From positions 4,551,677 to 4,615,676 of the forward strand of contig AP018269.1 in the NCBI GenBank assembly GCA_003994795.1: DNA of 64,000 nt. Direction: 5' to 3'. Under the pieces are notes generated by a model. The model was not told the DNA's origin, searched no databases, and saw nothing but the letters and a program-made list of their open reading frames with translations. Of this stretch, positions 17,757 to 26,417 are shown piece by piece (the first letter of the stretch is position 1; each line of letters begins with the position of its first letter). The position numbers were made by a program, and so were the translations under genes. The stretch comes from Cylindrospermum sp. NIES-4074. GTDB taxonomy: Bacteria; Cyanobacteriota; Cyanobacteriia; Cyanobacteriales; Nostocaceae.

Positions 17757-18509
17757 ATGGTAGTAGATACGGGAAAATGTGCAGCGGCTAAAACAGTTTT
17801 GCGTGAAGCACTGGCTGCTTGTGGTGGAAATACCAAAGACAAAGCTGTAATTACTGCAATTGAGAATCTTCAAGCGCTGAACCCGACGACAGCACCAGCG
17901 CACAGTGGTAGCCTCATGGATAATGAATGGTTGTTGATTAGTGCGCCAAATTTTCCTCAAGGAGAGCAACTTGCAGATGGAAAATTTGCCTATACTCTCG
18001 GTCGTTTAGCTTTCAATATGTTTCAACCAACAGGATTAAAAGTGGTGATTGACCGAGTTCTCCAACCTGTATTCTTGTTAGAAAATGGAGAGCAGAGAAC
18101 TCACGATATTGTTGTGGAATTTACGACTATTGACGAATCTGTTCCTCAGTTAGCAGGGATTGTTCGCAATCAAGGCATCTGTCAACCGATGAGTGATACG
18201 GTGCTACAAGTACAATTTACGGGAGGAATTCTAGCACCGCAGACTTCAACGAACTTGAAGGAATGGAAAGCTGTTTTTGGTGAGCAGGGTAAGCCTACGA
18301 AGAGAAGTTGGAAAGACAGTTTGATGTTTGGTTTTTTAAAGTTGATGTTTGGTCTAGTTCCTCCGCAAGCCATGAATCAAGAAACTGGAGAAATTGCTTT
18401 TATCATGAATCGTTCTCCCAAAGGCCGTCTAGAAATCCTTTATTTGGATGAGGAAATGCGAATCACTCGCGGAGAAAGGGGAACAGTCTTAGTTTGTGAG
18501 CGACAGTAG
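17757..18509 (+). CDS. PAP/fibrillin family protein
   Basis: A 250-residue soluble protein matching the plastid lipid-associated protein/fibrillin family: the opening helix AAKTVLREALAACGG, the family landmark SLMDNEWLLISAPNFPQG, a lipocalin-like beta-barrel core, and the terminal signature GRLEILYLDEEMRITRGERG. Fibrillins associate with thylakoid lipids and protect photosystems under stress in plants and cyanobacteria. It is divergently arranged with the PaO-like oxygenase (136-base gap), which may reflect shared thylakoid context; that link is inference. Confidence 0.85.
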   Translation: MVVDTGKCAAAKTVLREALAACGGNTKDKAVITAIENLQALNPTTAPAHSGSLMDNEWLLISAPNFPQGEQLADGKFAYTLGRLAFNMFQPTGLKVVIDRVLQPVFLLENGEQRTHDIVVEFTTIDESVPQLAGIVRNQGICQPMSDTVLQVQFTGGILAPQTSTNLKEWKAVFGEQGKPTKRSWKDSLMFGFLKLMFGLVPPQAMNQETGEIAFIMNRSPKGRLEILYLDEEMRITRGERGTVLVCERQ

Positions 18510-18865
18510 TTTCAATAGCCGCAAGGTAAGCAATCAGCTAAAATTGGTTTTAAGACTGATTTAAGGGGGTTTTCTTACGGGGAACTTACACGAAACACAA
18601 TTAGTAATCCTTCAGAATACTCATATAGCATTTCTTAGTTAAGTGAGGTATGGAAAGAATTATTGAACCACAGATAAACACAGATAAACACGGATAAATT
18701 GGAATTTCAGCAGATTAGGAAGCGCTTTAAGTTCTTTAAATTTACTGCTGCAACCTGTTTTGGTTAATAACTTCCCGCGCTGGCAAGGTGAAGTAAGCTA
18801 GGTTAGTTAGAATTATTGAGCAGCACTTGAGCATTTGACTAACTATAATAGCTGAAATTATTGAT
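18510..18865. other. Spacer with second 80-bp dispersed repeat (18652-18731)
   Basis: The spacer contains the copy of the 15966-16045 repeat (ACCACAGATAAACACAGAT, then CAGATTAGGAAGCGCTTTAAG). The remaining sequence is the upstream region of the GTPase gene with no recognised site. Confidence 0.8.
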
Positions 18866-20224
18866 ATGGCGTCATTTAGAAGTTCCCAACAAGAAACTCA
18901 CTTAAACCGCGCTCGTGCTAGTCTCAGACAAGCGCTGTCTTGGTATGGATATCTTCGTAAATCAGGAAATTTATCATCAAACCCAGAATTAGCAGGTTTG
19001 GTGAAACCAGAATTGGAAGCTTTAACTTCTACACTCAGCAAGCTAGACTCAAACGTGATTAGAATTGCTGTCTTTGGTTTGGTGAGTCGAGGGAAGTCAG
19101 CGGTATTAAATGCTTTGCTGGGTGACAAGATTTTGCAAACTGGGCCCCTCAATGGTGTGACTCAATGGCCTCGTTCTGTACGCTGGCAACCAGGGGGTAA
19201 GGTAATAGTTGAATTAATTGATACCCCAGGCTTAGATGAAATTGAGGGCGATGCACGGGCGCAAATGGCGCGGGAAGTGGCGCGGCAAGCTGATTTAATC
19301 TTGTTTGTCGTGTCTGGGGATATCACCCGCACTGAGTATCAGGGGTTGCTGGAATTGCGGCAGGCACAAAAACCGCTGATTTTGGTGTTTAACAAAATAG
19401 ACTTATACCCAGATATAGACCGGACAAAGATTTACAATAATTTACAGCAATTGGGTGCAGGACATGGACAAGCAAAACCCCTGTTACCTGATGAAATTGT
19501 GATGGTAGCGGCAGAACCTGCACCAATGGAAGTGCGGGTGGAGTGGCCGGATGGTGGTGTTAGTTATGAGTGGGAGACACCACCACCCCAGGTAGATGAA
19601 TTGAAGCAGACAATTTTGAATATATTGAATCGAGAAGGGCGATCGCTAATTGCTCTCAATGCACTCATCCAAGCACGGGATGCAGAAATGGCGATCGCAC
19701 AAAAAACTCTGGAAACACGCGCTCAGGAAGCAGAAGATATCATTTGGCAATTTACCAAATACAAAGCTTTAGCTGTCGGGTTAAATCCCATTGCCTTTTT
19801 AGATATTCTCGGTGGCACCATTGCAGATTTGGCTTTAATTCGCGCTTTAGCGAGATTGTATAGTTTGCCTATGACTAGCTATGAAGCCAGCAAAATTCTC
19901 AAAACGATTATATTTAGTTCTGGTGGCTTACTGCTGGGTGAGTTAGGCAGTAGCGCGTTGCTGGGTTTAGGTAAGAGTACAGCGGCGATCGCCAGTGGTG
20001 ACAACCCTATCAATATTACTGCATTCGCTGGAAGTGCGATCGCTCAAGCAGGTATAGCCGGTTATGGAGCCTATGCTGTAGGTAAAGCCGCTCAAGTATA
20101 TCTAGAAAAAGGCTGCACTTGGGGTCAATTAGGCGCTAGCACCGTCATTCAAGAAATTTTGGCTGAAGTTGACCAAAATACAATTTTGTACCGCTTACGG
20201 CAAGAATTAGAGGTCAAGTTTTAA
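18866..20224 (+). CDS. Dynamin/Era-like GTPase with C-terminal DUF697 membrane region
   Basis: A 452-residue GTPase. G1 is GLVSRGKS near residue 70, G3 DTPG, and G4 NKID. The second half (FTKYKALAVGLNPIAFLDIL, SGGLLLGELGSSALLGLG, AGYGAYAVGKAAQVYLEKG) is the hydrophobic DUF697 domain found in cyanobacterial and chloroplast GTPases. The architecture implies a membrane-associated GTP switch; the cellular role is not known. The start ATG at 18866 has only a weak upstream site. Neighbouring genes give no operon context. Confidence 0.85.
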   Translation: MASFRSSQQETHLNRARASLRQALSWYGYLRKSGNLSSNPELAGLVKPELEALTSTLSKLDSNVIRIAVFGLVSRGKSAVLNALLGDKILQTGPLNGVTQWPRSVRWQPGGKVIVELIDTPGLDEIEGDARAQMAREVARQADLILFVVSGDITRTEYQGLLELRQAQKPLILVFNKIDLYPDIDRTKIYNNLQQLGAGHGQAKPLLPDEIVMVAAEPAPMEVRVEWPDGGVSYEWETPPPQVDELKQTILNILNREGRSLIALNALIQARDAEMAIAQKTLETRAQEAEDIIWQFTKYKALAVGLNPIAFLDILGGTIADLALIRALARLYSLPMTSYEASKILKTIIFSSGGLLLGELGSSALLGLGKSTAAIASGDNPINITAFAGSAIAQAGIAGYGAYAVGKAAQVYLEKGCTWGQLGASTVIQEILAEVDQNTILYRLRQELEVKF

Positions 20225-20247
20225 TTTTGCTAATGGTCAAGCATAAC

Positions 20248-20426
20248 GGGACTTAAACATTTTTGAGGAAGAAATAAGCCTCAAACCCTTGCGGGGTAAG
20301 GTAAATACACCAAATGCCTAAAAACCCTTGAAACCCAGATATACCAACAAACTAATTAAAATGATGTCAAAGTCTCTTGGAATATACGTTTGAGGCTATT
20401 TTATCGGTGTTTTTTGTCTAAGTCCC
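20248..20426. mobile_element. 179-bp MITE-like element with terminal inverted repeats
   Basis: The ends are GGGACTTAAACA and TGTCTAAGTCCC, and a second inverted pair GCCTCAAAC / GTTTGAGGC lies 30 bases inside each end, so each arm is 39 bases with roughly two-thirds symmetry. It has no coding capacity. The GGGACTTA terminus is common at Nostoc small transposable elements. A target duplication is not obvious. Confidence 0.65.
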
Positions 20427-20475
20427 AATAATAAACCATCAATAAATTATTTGAATTTTGCCAGAAGTCTATTGA

Positions 20476-21174
20476 TCAAGAAATTACTCTAAACAAATCG
20501 AACACCTCTAAAGCTTCTTGTCTAAATGATTCGAGTTCTTCAGGTTGCAGCCGTGTGTTTTCACGGTAAAAAATCAAGCGACTATCTGCCGCTTCTACAC
20601 ATGGCGTTGCTTGTGTAGGTGGATAAACCCCAATTTTAGCTTCACAAAACCTGAGTACATTGTCAGTAAATACCTGACGAATTGCTTGCTCATTACTACC
20701 TTTTAGCAGATATTTTTCAGAAAATCTAGGATAGTTTTCAAACTTGATATCCTGATAACCGAAAAAATGACCTAACTTATCCCACATACTTTCAGGTTTC
20801 AACAAAAATTGAGTGAATCTGATATTTTCAGTCTGAAAAAAAGCTACTGTTTGCCAATAATCATGTTTGCTTTTGCCAGAAGACGCAGAATATTTATAAT
20901 CTAAAATGTATAACTTGCTATTTCTTTCTTGGCGCAACAATATATTTTTGACTAATTTTCCACTTCCTCGCTGGAATAATTGAAAATCCTCTAAAATCCG
21001 AAAAATATTGTAAGCATCTTCTGCTGAAAAATGCATTCCTATGCGAAATGATATTGCTTTTATATTCTCACTTCGGTTTTTTTCCTGTTGGTCTTCCCAA
21101 AGAAAATACAAAATATTGAGAGCAATTATCACAGCAAAAAATCCTATAAAAAAATATATTGTAAAAGGTTCCAT
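20476..21174 (-). CDS. Hypothetical membrane-anchored protein
   Basis: A 232-residue protein with one N-terminal membrane segment (IYFFIGFFAVIIALNILYFLW) and a soluble domain facing, most likely, the cytoplasm. The soluble part has alternating beta strands (KLYILDYKYSASS, YWQTVAFFQTENIRFTQFLL) and ends with ELESFRQEALEVFDLFRVIS. I do not recognise the family. Base composition is AT-richer than its neighbours. It is monocistronic between two repeat-bearing spacers. Confidence 0.7.
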   Translation of the reverse strand: MEPFTIYFFIGFFAVIIALNILYFLWEDQQEKNRSENIKAISFRIGMHFSAEDAYNIFRILEDFQLFQRGSGKLVKNILLRQERNSKLYILDYKYSASSGKSKHDYWQTVAFFQTENIRFTQFLLKPESMWDKLGHFFGYQDIKFENYPRFSEKYLLKGSNEQAIRQVFTDNVLRFCEAKIGVYPPTQATPCVEAADSRLIFYRENTRLQPEELESFRQEALEVFDLFRVIS

Positions 21175-21507
21175 ATATTTATTTGTGATACCTCTGGATG
21201 ATCTAGAAACTTGAGCAGTTAAAAATCAACTTACCAACAGGATGGGTTGCATATACTATAGTAATTCTAAATCATTCGGGAACAACAAGATACCCAACTG
21301 ATCTAATAAGTCGGGGAGACAAACCTTTCAATTTTCACTTTCTTCAGATCTGATTTCCACTTAAGGGAAATGAGTTTGCGAAATCTGGCCTTTTCCGGTA
21401 TCATTTTTAATGAATAGATTGCCCTCGGCGGCAATAGCGACACTAGGCACTGTGCCCTCACGCAGCTACTACCCCAAATTATCCCTATCTCCTAAAATCT
21501 AGACTTG
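21175..21507. other. Spacer, nothing recognised
   Basis: Contains the divergent upstream regions of the genes at 21174 and 21508. An imperfect stem (ATACCCAACT ... AAGTCGGG near 21286-21314) is the only structure seen. Confidence 0.5.
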
Positions 21508-21963
21508 ATGAATTATTGGTTAATGAAGTCAGAACCAACAGTCTATAGCATCGCTGATCTTCAACAGCAGCGCGAGACTATTTGGGACAGTGTTCGTAAT
21601 TATCAAGCACGCAACTTTCTGCGTCAAATGCAGTTAGGAGACTTAGCTTTTTTCTATCACTCCAACACCAATCCTCCTGGTATTGTTGGGTTAATGCGTG
21701 TTGTAAAAAATGGGATTGCTGATCCAACCCAGTTTGAGCCAACAAGTGAATATTACGACCCTAAATCAACTCCTGATGCCCCTCGCTGGCAAACAGTTGT
21801 AGTGGAATTTGTGGAAATTTTTTCTCACGCCATTTCACTAGCAACACTCAGAGAAAATTTTAAGGATGAAGAATTAATGGTGTTGAGGCAAGGAAATAGG
21901 TTATCCGTGATGCCTGTTCCTGAAGCAGTAGCACAGAAGATTTTGGCGATGAAAACTGCTTAA
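21508..21963 (+). CDS. EVE domain protein
   Basis: 151 residues from ATG 21508 (a TTG codon directly before it is a less likely start). MNYWLMKSEPTVYSIADLQ and IWDSVRNYQARNFLRQMQLGDLAFFYHS are the defining EVE-domain motifs (PUA-like fold, thymocyte nuclear protein 1/Thy28 relatives); the domain fills the protein. EVE domains read modified bases in DNA or RNA, and bacterial members are often tied to RNA modification or restriction. No modification gene is adjacent, so the ligand is unknown. Confidence 0.92.
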   Translation: MNYWLMKSEPTVYSIADLQQQRETIWDSVRNYQARNFLRQMQLGDLAFFYHSNTNPPGIVGLMRVVKNGIADPTQFEPTSEYYDPKSTPDAPRWQTVVVEFVEIFSHAISLATLRENFKDEELMVLRQGNRLSVMPVPEAVAQKILAMKTA

Positions 21964-22379
21964 ATAAAATTGCTGTCTAATAACAAATTATTTGTCACAG
22001 TTAACGCATTAGTATCGCTCAGTTGATGCACCCTGCCAAGTAGGCACTTATATACATCTTTGAGCGTCTCTACTATGAATACAAGTTATGTTTTGGCTAA
22101 TCACACACAACAAAAACTTATCTTTTCCCCTGTCTGACTATTTAGTCAATTCTTCTCTTGCCTTGGAATGACTTTTTCAGCAAGCCCTAATTAAATGTAG
22201 GTTGGGTTGAGGGACGAACGCGAACAGCGTGCCGGAGGCATAACCCAACACAACCTGTCTGAATGTTGGGTTCTCACACGGTAAGCCCAACCTACTAATA
22301 AAAGTTTTATGCTAACTAATTATCCGGACTTGATATCACTGGATCGGAAAACGCTATAATATCCATTCGCAGCAGTACA
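21964..22379. other. Spacer with AGGTTGGGTT inverted repeat (22198-22295)
   Basis: A 98-base element starts GTAGGTTGGGTT and ends GCCCAACCTAC, with internal AACCCAACAC and GTTGGGTTCT copies. It is a dispersed Nostoc-type palindromic repeat between the convergent genes ending at 21963 and 22380, where it could fold in the mRNA tails. Confidence 0.75.
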
Positions 22380-23033
22380 TTACACTGCATTAGCTAACGG
22401 CTGCCGCCGATGTTGCAAAAACCATTCATACAATTCTGGATTATTATATGTCTGTGTCCAAGAATCATGACCAGCATCTGGGTAAAGCGTAAACTTCACG
22501 TTCCCGTTATTAGCTTTCAGTGCTGAAACCATAATTTCCGACTCCCTTAAAGGCACCACATTATCTCGCCCTCCGTGAAATGCCCACACGGGAAGATTTT
22601 TTAACTTACGTGCTGCCGATGGGTTGCCACCACCGCAGATGGGTGCTATGGCAGCAAATCTGTGCGGTTCTGCTACTGCCCAATGCCACGTTCCGTAACC
22701 ACCCATGCTTAAGCCAGTTAGGTAAACCCGATCTGGATCAATAGGATAGGATAATATAGCTTCATCCAATAGAATACTCAAAAGCGGTACTGACCAATAC
22801 TCACCAGGTGGGCATTGGGGAGAAATAACAATGAAGGGGAAGTCTGGGTGTTCCTCTACAATTTTAGCAACACCGTGCCTTTTCACATCTTCTAAACTAG
22901 AGCCTCTCTCACCAGCACCATGTAAAAATATTATTGTCGGCGAAAGCTGCTCTTTTGTGGTGTCGCTATTAGGCAAAAAAAGCAGGTAATTATAGCTGTC
23001 AGCATTAGTAATTTGTCGTTGTTTTGAGTGCAT
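22380..23033 (-). CDS. Alpha/beta hydrolase (predicted esterase/peptidase, COG4099-like)
   Basis: 217 residues from ATG 23033; a TTG start at 23075 would add 14 residues without clear family similarity. An oxyanion-hole strand PTIIFLHGAGERG, nucleophile elbow GLSMGGYGTW (Ser), acid in WAFHGGRDNVVP (Asp) and final histidine in YPDAGHDSW form a full catalytic triad. The family covers phospholipase/carboxylesterase and feruloyl-esterase-like enzymes. There is no signal peptide with the chosen start, so it is cytoplasmic. The substrate is unknown. Confidence 0.85.
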   Translation of the reverse strand: MHSKQRQITNADSYNYLLFLPNSDTTKEQLSPTIIFLHGAGERGSSLEDVKRHGVAKIVEEHPDFPFIVISPQCPPGEYWSVPLLSILLDEAILSYPIDPDRVYLTGLSMGGYGTWHWAVAEPHRFAAIAPICGGGNPSAARKLKNLPVWAFHGGRDNVVPLRESEIMVSALKANNGNVKFTLYPDAGHDSWTQTYNNPELYEWFLQHRRQPLANAV

Positions 23034-23075
23034 AGTGCTTGCAACTTTTGTGAGTTTAAGGTGTGCAAATGGCAA

Positions 23076-23672
23076 TTGTATAAATCGGACAATATGTAGC
23101 CTTTTAGCAACTCTTAAGCAGTTAAAATCAACTATTTATCATAGATGTTTGAGAAGGGTAGTAGCTAGGTAAACTTGAGCAAATGTTTCAAAAGTCTTTT
23201 TGTTCATCTTGGATTTGATGTACATTAAACTTTGGCTGAATAGGATTTCCTTTCAGAACATCGCATTATGTTCATTGTCCCAAAACTTGCAATACTTGTC
23301 GGTTCAGTAGAGACGTTATATGTAACGTCTCTACAATGGTTTTCAGTTTACGAATTTGCTTAACCGAGCAGTATTGTCAACACTTAATCATATATAGCAA
23401 TCCTATTTGATTCATGAACTTAATCGTAGAGGTAGGGAATAGGGAACTCTTAACAGGGAAGAAGGGAAAGAAGGCAGGTGGATGTGTAAGTCATTTTTTT
23501 CAAAAATCAGATAGGAGTTCTATAGATAGCTGAAAATCACGTAGAGACACGATGTTGCTCGCGTCTCTACTATTCCTGTTATACTCCTGAAAAAGCCCAG
23601 TATACCCGAAATTTCACCTCTACCCCTATTACCTATTACCTATCGCCCCATTACCTATCTTTACTGACGTAG
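23076..23672. other. Repeat-bearing spacer with two GTAGAGACG palindromes
   Basis: Palindromes at 23307-23334 (one mismatch) and 23541-23570 (GTAGAGACACG...GCGTCTCTAC, imperfect) belong to the family at 15809. A pyrimidine-rich stretch at 23600-23660 contains CCTATTACC repeats. No gene is recognised. Confidence 0.8.
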
Positions 23673-24005
23673 CTACCACCAAATACGATTTCCATGTTCA
23701 TCCATTCGTGCTTGGCGAATGACATCAGAAATTTCTTCAGCATCTTTCACATGGTGGAGTGCCTTTTTTTTGCCATCAGGATATTCCACCACAAAGTAAG
23801 TCGGAACCTTAATCCAGTCGCCTGTAATATCTGGTACGTCAACAGCAACTTGTTGGGCTTTCTCTTCAATTGATTGGGGCTTATCGGCAATTTTATCTCC
23901 CGGATTAGCTGTTAAGTTTCTTTCCTTAACTGTTGGTTCTTCTCGAGAATGCCAATCTTCACTTACTGGTTGATTAATTTGATTATCGAGATCATCATTA
24001 GTCAT
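23673..24005 (-). CDS. Small conserved-looking hypothetical protein
   Basis: 110 residues, acidic and hydrophilic in the first half (MTNDDLDNQINQPVSEDWHS), then a short beta-rich domain DWIKVPTYFVVEYPDGKKKA and the end RQARMDEHGNRIWW. No signal peptide or membrane segment. I do not recognise the family. Codon use fits the surroundings and the C-terminal half looks folded, so it is probably a real gene. Confidence 0.65.
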   Translation of the reverse strand: MTNDDLDNQINQPVSEDWHSREEPTVKERNLTANPGDKIADKPQSIEEKAQQVAVDVPDITGDWIKVPTYFVVEYPDGKKKALHHVKDAEEISDVIRQARMDEHGNRIWW

Positions 24006-24082
24006 GACTATTTATGGAATGAAGAACTGTGCCATCACTTATACAAATTTAATAAATCTTCAGTGTAAACAGTTCTTTCTCC

Positions 24083-24172
24083 AGAGAGAGTTTGAGGAGT
24101 AAACTAAGAGATTATATATAACCTCTGAAGAGAGAGTTTGAGAAGCAAACTAAGAGATTATATATAACCTCA
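24083..24172. repeat. Two-copy tandem repeat, 46-bp period
   Basis: AGAGAGAGTTTGAG, then AAACTAAGAG and ATTATATATAACCTC occur twice in a row, starting at 24083 and 24129, with three differences. It lies upstream of the small gene at 24005, so it could carry paired binding sites for a regulator; it may equally be neutral. Confidence 0.9.
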
Positions 24173-24244
24173 GACTCACGAGGTAACTAATGTTTTGTGC
24201 ATAATTTCAGAATTACAGCGATTTGCAGATGAATAGGCCACAGG

Positions 24245-24268
24245 AGAGACGTTGCATTTAACGTCTCT
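24245..24268. repeat. GTAGAGACG-family palindrome, fourth copy
   Basis: AGAGACGTTGCATTTAACGT with outer TCTCT arms; centre degenerate. Same family as 15809-15840. Confidence 0.75.
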
Positions 24269-24433
24269 GCATAGGTTTAAATTGAAAACTGCTGTAAGCC
24301 ATGAAGATAATTGGAAATTTGTAGATTTACTTGTAGCAAGCAAACCATCTAATCTATCAAAAATAGCACTTTAAGATGTGCGTAAGAAACATTACAATTG
24401 ATTAATCATAACTGTAATGACATCTTATTAAGA

Positions 24434-25453
24434 CTATTGTGTTTTGTTTGATTTTTTTGGTTGAAATGGTGTAGATTTTCCCCCCAATGCTTCAACGATG
24501 CTGCGGGTATTTGCCTCCATCATTTTGATGTAAGTATCACCATCACTGCCTTTTGCACCAATCGAATCTGAATAAAGTTGATGGGGGGCTAGTGTCACCC
24601 CTGCTTCTTGGGCAACGGTTTTAATTAAAGCTGGATTGATTGTAGTTTCGGCAAAAATTGCAGGTACACCTATTTTTTTAATTGATTCTACCAATCGCTG
24701 CACTGTTTGGGCGCTGGGTTGTTCTTCGGTGCTAATGCCTATTAAAGTTCCTGCTATTTGCATCCCATAAGCTTGTCCATAATATTGAAATGCATCGTGA
24801 GTTGTCACGAGTTTACGTTTATCTGGAGGAATAGTTTTAATTTGTTGATTAATCCAGATATTTAACTGCTGTAATTCATCAGTAAGTTTTGCAGCGTTCT
24901 GGGTAAATTTCTCTCTATCTGCCGGTGATAACTTAATTAAACTATCGCGAATTGCCCCCACCATTGCGATCGCATTTTCTCCGTTACCCCAAACGTGAGG
25001 ATCTGGCACCACTTGCCCTTTGCCTTTATCCAACTGCAACGGCTTGACAACTTCCCCCACTGCTAATTTAGAAGCTTTCCCCCCAGCCGCATTCATTAAC
25101 TTTATCAGTCCCGGTTCCAGGTTATAGCCGTTATACAAAATCAAGTCGGCTGTTTCTAAAACCCGGCTGTCTGCTGGTACTGGTTCATAAACGTGAGGAT
25201 CAGCACCCGGTTTCAAAACTCCGGCGAGGTGAATTTCATCACCAGCCACCTTTTCAGTTAAATCAGCAATAATGGTGCTAGTTGCCACCACCTGCGGCTT
25301 ACCATCCCCTTTGGCAGAGTTAGGATTAGTGTTCAATTGAGTACAACTGAGTAAAGCCAGAGGTAAAAGTATTCCCCAGCAAAGCCGAGACACGATTGTT
25401 TTCTGGATTCCGTTTACTTTTGCCTTGTCTTCTTTCCTAAGTATTAGTTTCAT
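24434..25453 (-). CDS. Zn/Mn ABC transporter substrate-binding lipoprotein (ZnuA/TroA/MntC family)
   Basis: 339 residues with a lipoprotein signal ending in LALLSC (Cys37), so it should be anchored on the outer face of the cytoplasmic membrane. Metal ligands by position are His87 (DPHVYEP), His153 (DPHVWG), His219 (TTHDAF) and Asp296 (YSDSIG). Three His plus Asp is the TroA/ZnuA set; manganese-specific MntC and PsaA carry Glu at the third position. No His-rich loop typical of ZnuA is seen, so the metal (Zn, Mn or Fe) is open. It is transcribed away from its ATPase and permease genes, which is unlike the usual single operon. Confidence 0.9.
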   Translation of the reverse strand: MKLILRKEDKAKVNGIQKTIVSRLCWGILLPLALLSCTQLNTNPNSAKGDGKPQVVATSTIIADLTEKVAGDEIHLAGVLKPGADPHVYEPVPADSRVLETADLILYNGYNLEPGLIKLMNAAGGKASKLAVGEVVKPLQLDKGKGQVVPDPHVWGNGENAIAMVGAIRDSLIKLSPADREKFTQNAAKLTDELQQLNIWINQQIKTIPPDKRKLVTTHDAFQYYGQAYGMQIAGTLIGISTEEQPSAQTVQRLVESIKKIGVPAIFAETTINPALIKTVAQEAGVTLAPHQLYSDSIGAKGSDGDTYIKMMEANTRSIVEALGGKSTPFQPKKSNKTQ

Positions 25454-25629
25454 TTATCTTACTGATTACTTCTAATTATAGATTTTTTCATATTTCTCTC
25501 ATTTTTATAGTAAGCTCAAGTAATGAATATCGAACAGCAGTTATGCAAAACGTCTCTTTTTACCAGAAATTAAGCCTATTCCAGAGACAGGAGGGGCAGA
25601 TATCTGCACAAGCTAGCAAAACTATTGAT
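25454..25629. promoter_or_regulatory. Divergent promoter region of the metal ABC transporter
   Basis: An AT-rich intergenic stretch between the binding-protein gene and the ATPase gene. Shared control by a metal regulator (Fur/Zur/ManR type) is expected from the arrangement, but no clear palindromic operator can be read. Confidence 0.4.
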
Positions 25630-26370
25630 ATGAATGCCACAACAGCAATTAACATCGCCCATGTAGGAGTACACTACCGTACACAAGAAGCATTGAGGGA
25701 TGTTAACTGCATTGTCAAATCGGGGAGATTGACAGGGATTTTTGGGCCTAATGGTGCTGGTAAAAGTACGCTGATGAAAGCCATACTGGGATTAGTTCCT
25801 GTAAGTAGCGGCAGTGTTTTATACCAGAATAAGTTTTTGACGCAACAACTAGAGAAAGTTGCCTATGTACCACAGCGTAGCCAAATAGACTGGACTTATC
25901 CCGCTACAGTTTGGGATGTGGTGATGATGGGGCGGGTAAAAAAAACAGGATGGTTGCGTAGTTTCTCAGCAGTTAGCCGCCAAGTAGCGAAAAATGCTAT
26001 AGAACGGGTGGGAATGAGTGAATATGGCGATCGCCCCATTGGTGAACTTTCTGGAGGACAACAACAACGGGTGTTTTTAGCCCGTGCTTTAGCCCAGCAA
26101 GCAGATATTTTCTGCTTTGATGAACCATTTGTTGGGATCGATCAAAAAACCCAAACGGTAATTTTTGAAGTCTTCCACGAACTCGCTGCTGCTAACAAAA
26201 TCGTGTTAGTAGTTAACCACGACTTAGGCGAATCAATCACTCACTTTGATGATTTAATCTTACTCAATCGTGAACTAATCGCCACAGGTTCTCGGCAACA
26301 AGTCCTCACAGAAGAAAATCTACATCTTGCTTATAACGGTAAAGTTATGTACTTTTCTGATGCTGCATAA
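25630..26370 (+). CDS. Zn/Mn ABC transporter ATPase
   Basis: About 246 residues from ATG 25630; an ATG at 25543 would add 29 residues unlike the family, so the shorter start is preferred. Walker A GPNGAGKST, Q-loop YVPQRSQIDW, signature LSGGQQQRVFLARAL, Walker B IFCFDEPF and switch histidine VNHDLG are all present, with the pattern of the ZnuC/MntA subfamily. It energises metal uptake with the permease at 26418 and the binding protein at 24434. Confidence 0.92.
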   Translation: MNATTAINIAHVGVHYRTQEALRDVNCIVKSGRLTGIFGPNGAGKSTLMKAILGLVPVSSGSVLYQNKFLTQQLEKVAYVPQRSQIDWTYPATVWDVVMMGRVKKTGWLRSFSAVSRQVAKNAIERVGMSEYGDRPIGELSGGQQQRVFLARALAQQADIFCFDEPFVGIDQKTQTVIFEVFHELAAANKIVLVVNHDLGESITHFDDLILLNRELIATGSRQQVLTEENLHLAYNGKVMYFSDAA

Positions 26371-26371
26371 A

Positions 26372-26390
26372 GGGCGGGGTATCCCCGCCC
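26372..26390. other. GC-rich hairpin between ATPase and permease genes
   Basis: GGGCGGGG, loop TAT, CCCCGCCC directly follows the ATPase stop codon. It is a common Nostoc repeat hairpin. In this operon it could stabilise the upstream message or partly attenuate permease expression. Confidence 0.7.
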
Positions 26391-26417
26391 CTACGATATA
26401 TTATCAATACAAATATT

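Noticed and set aside
24434-25453. Naming the binding protein mntC
   Set aside because: The third metal ligand is His instead of the Glu of MntC, so the symbol would claim more than the sequence shows.
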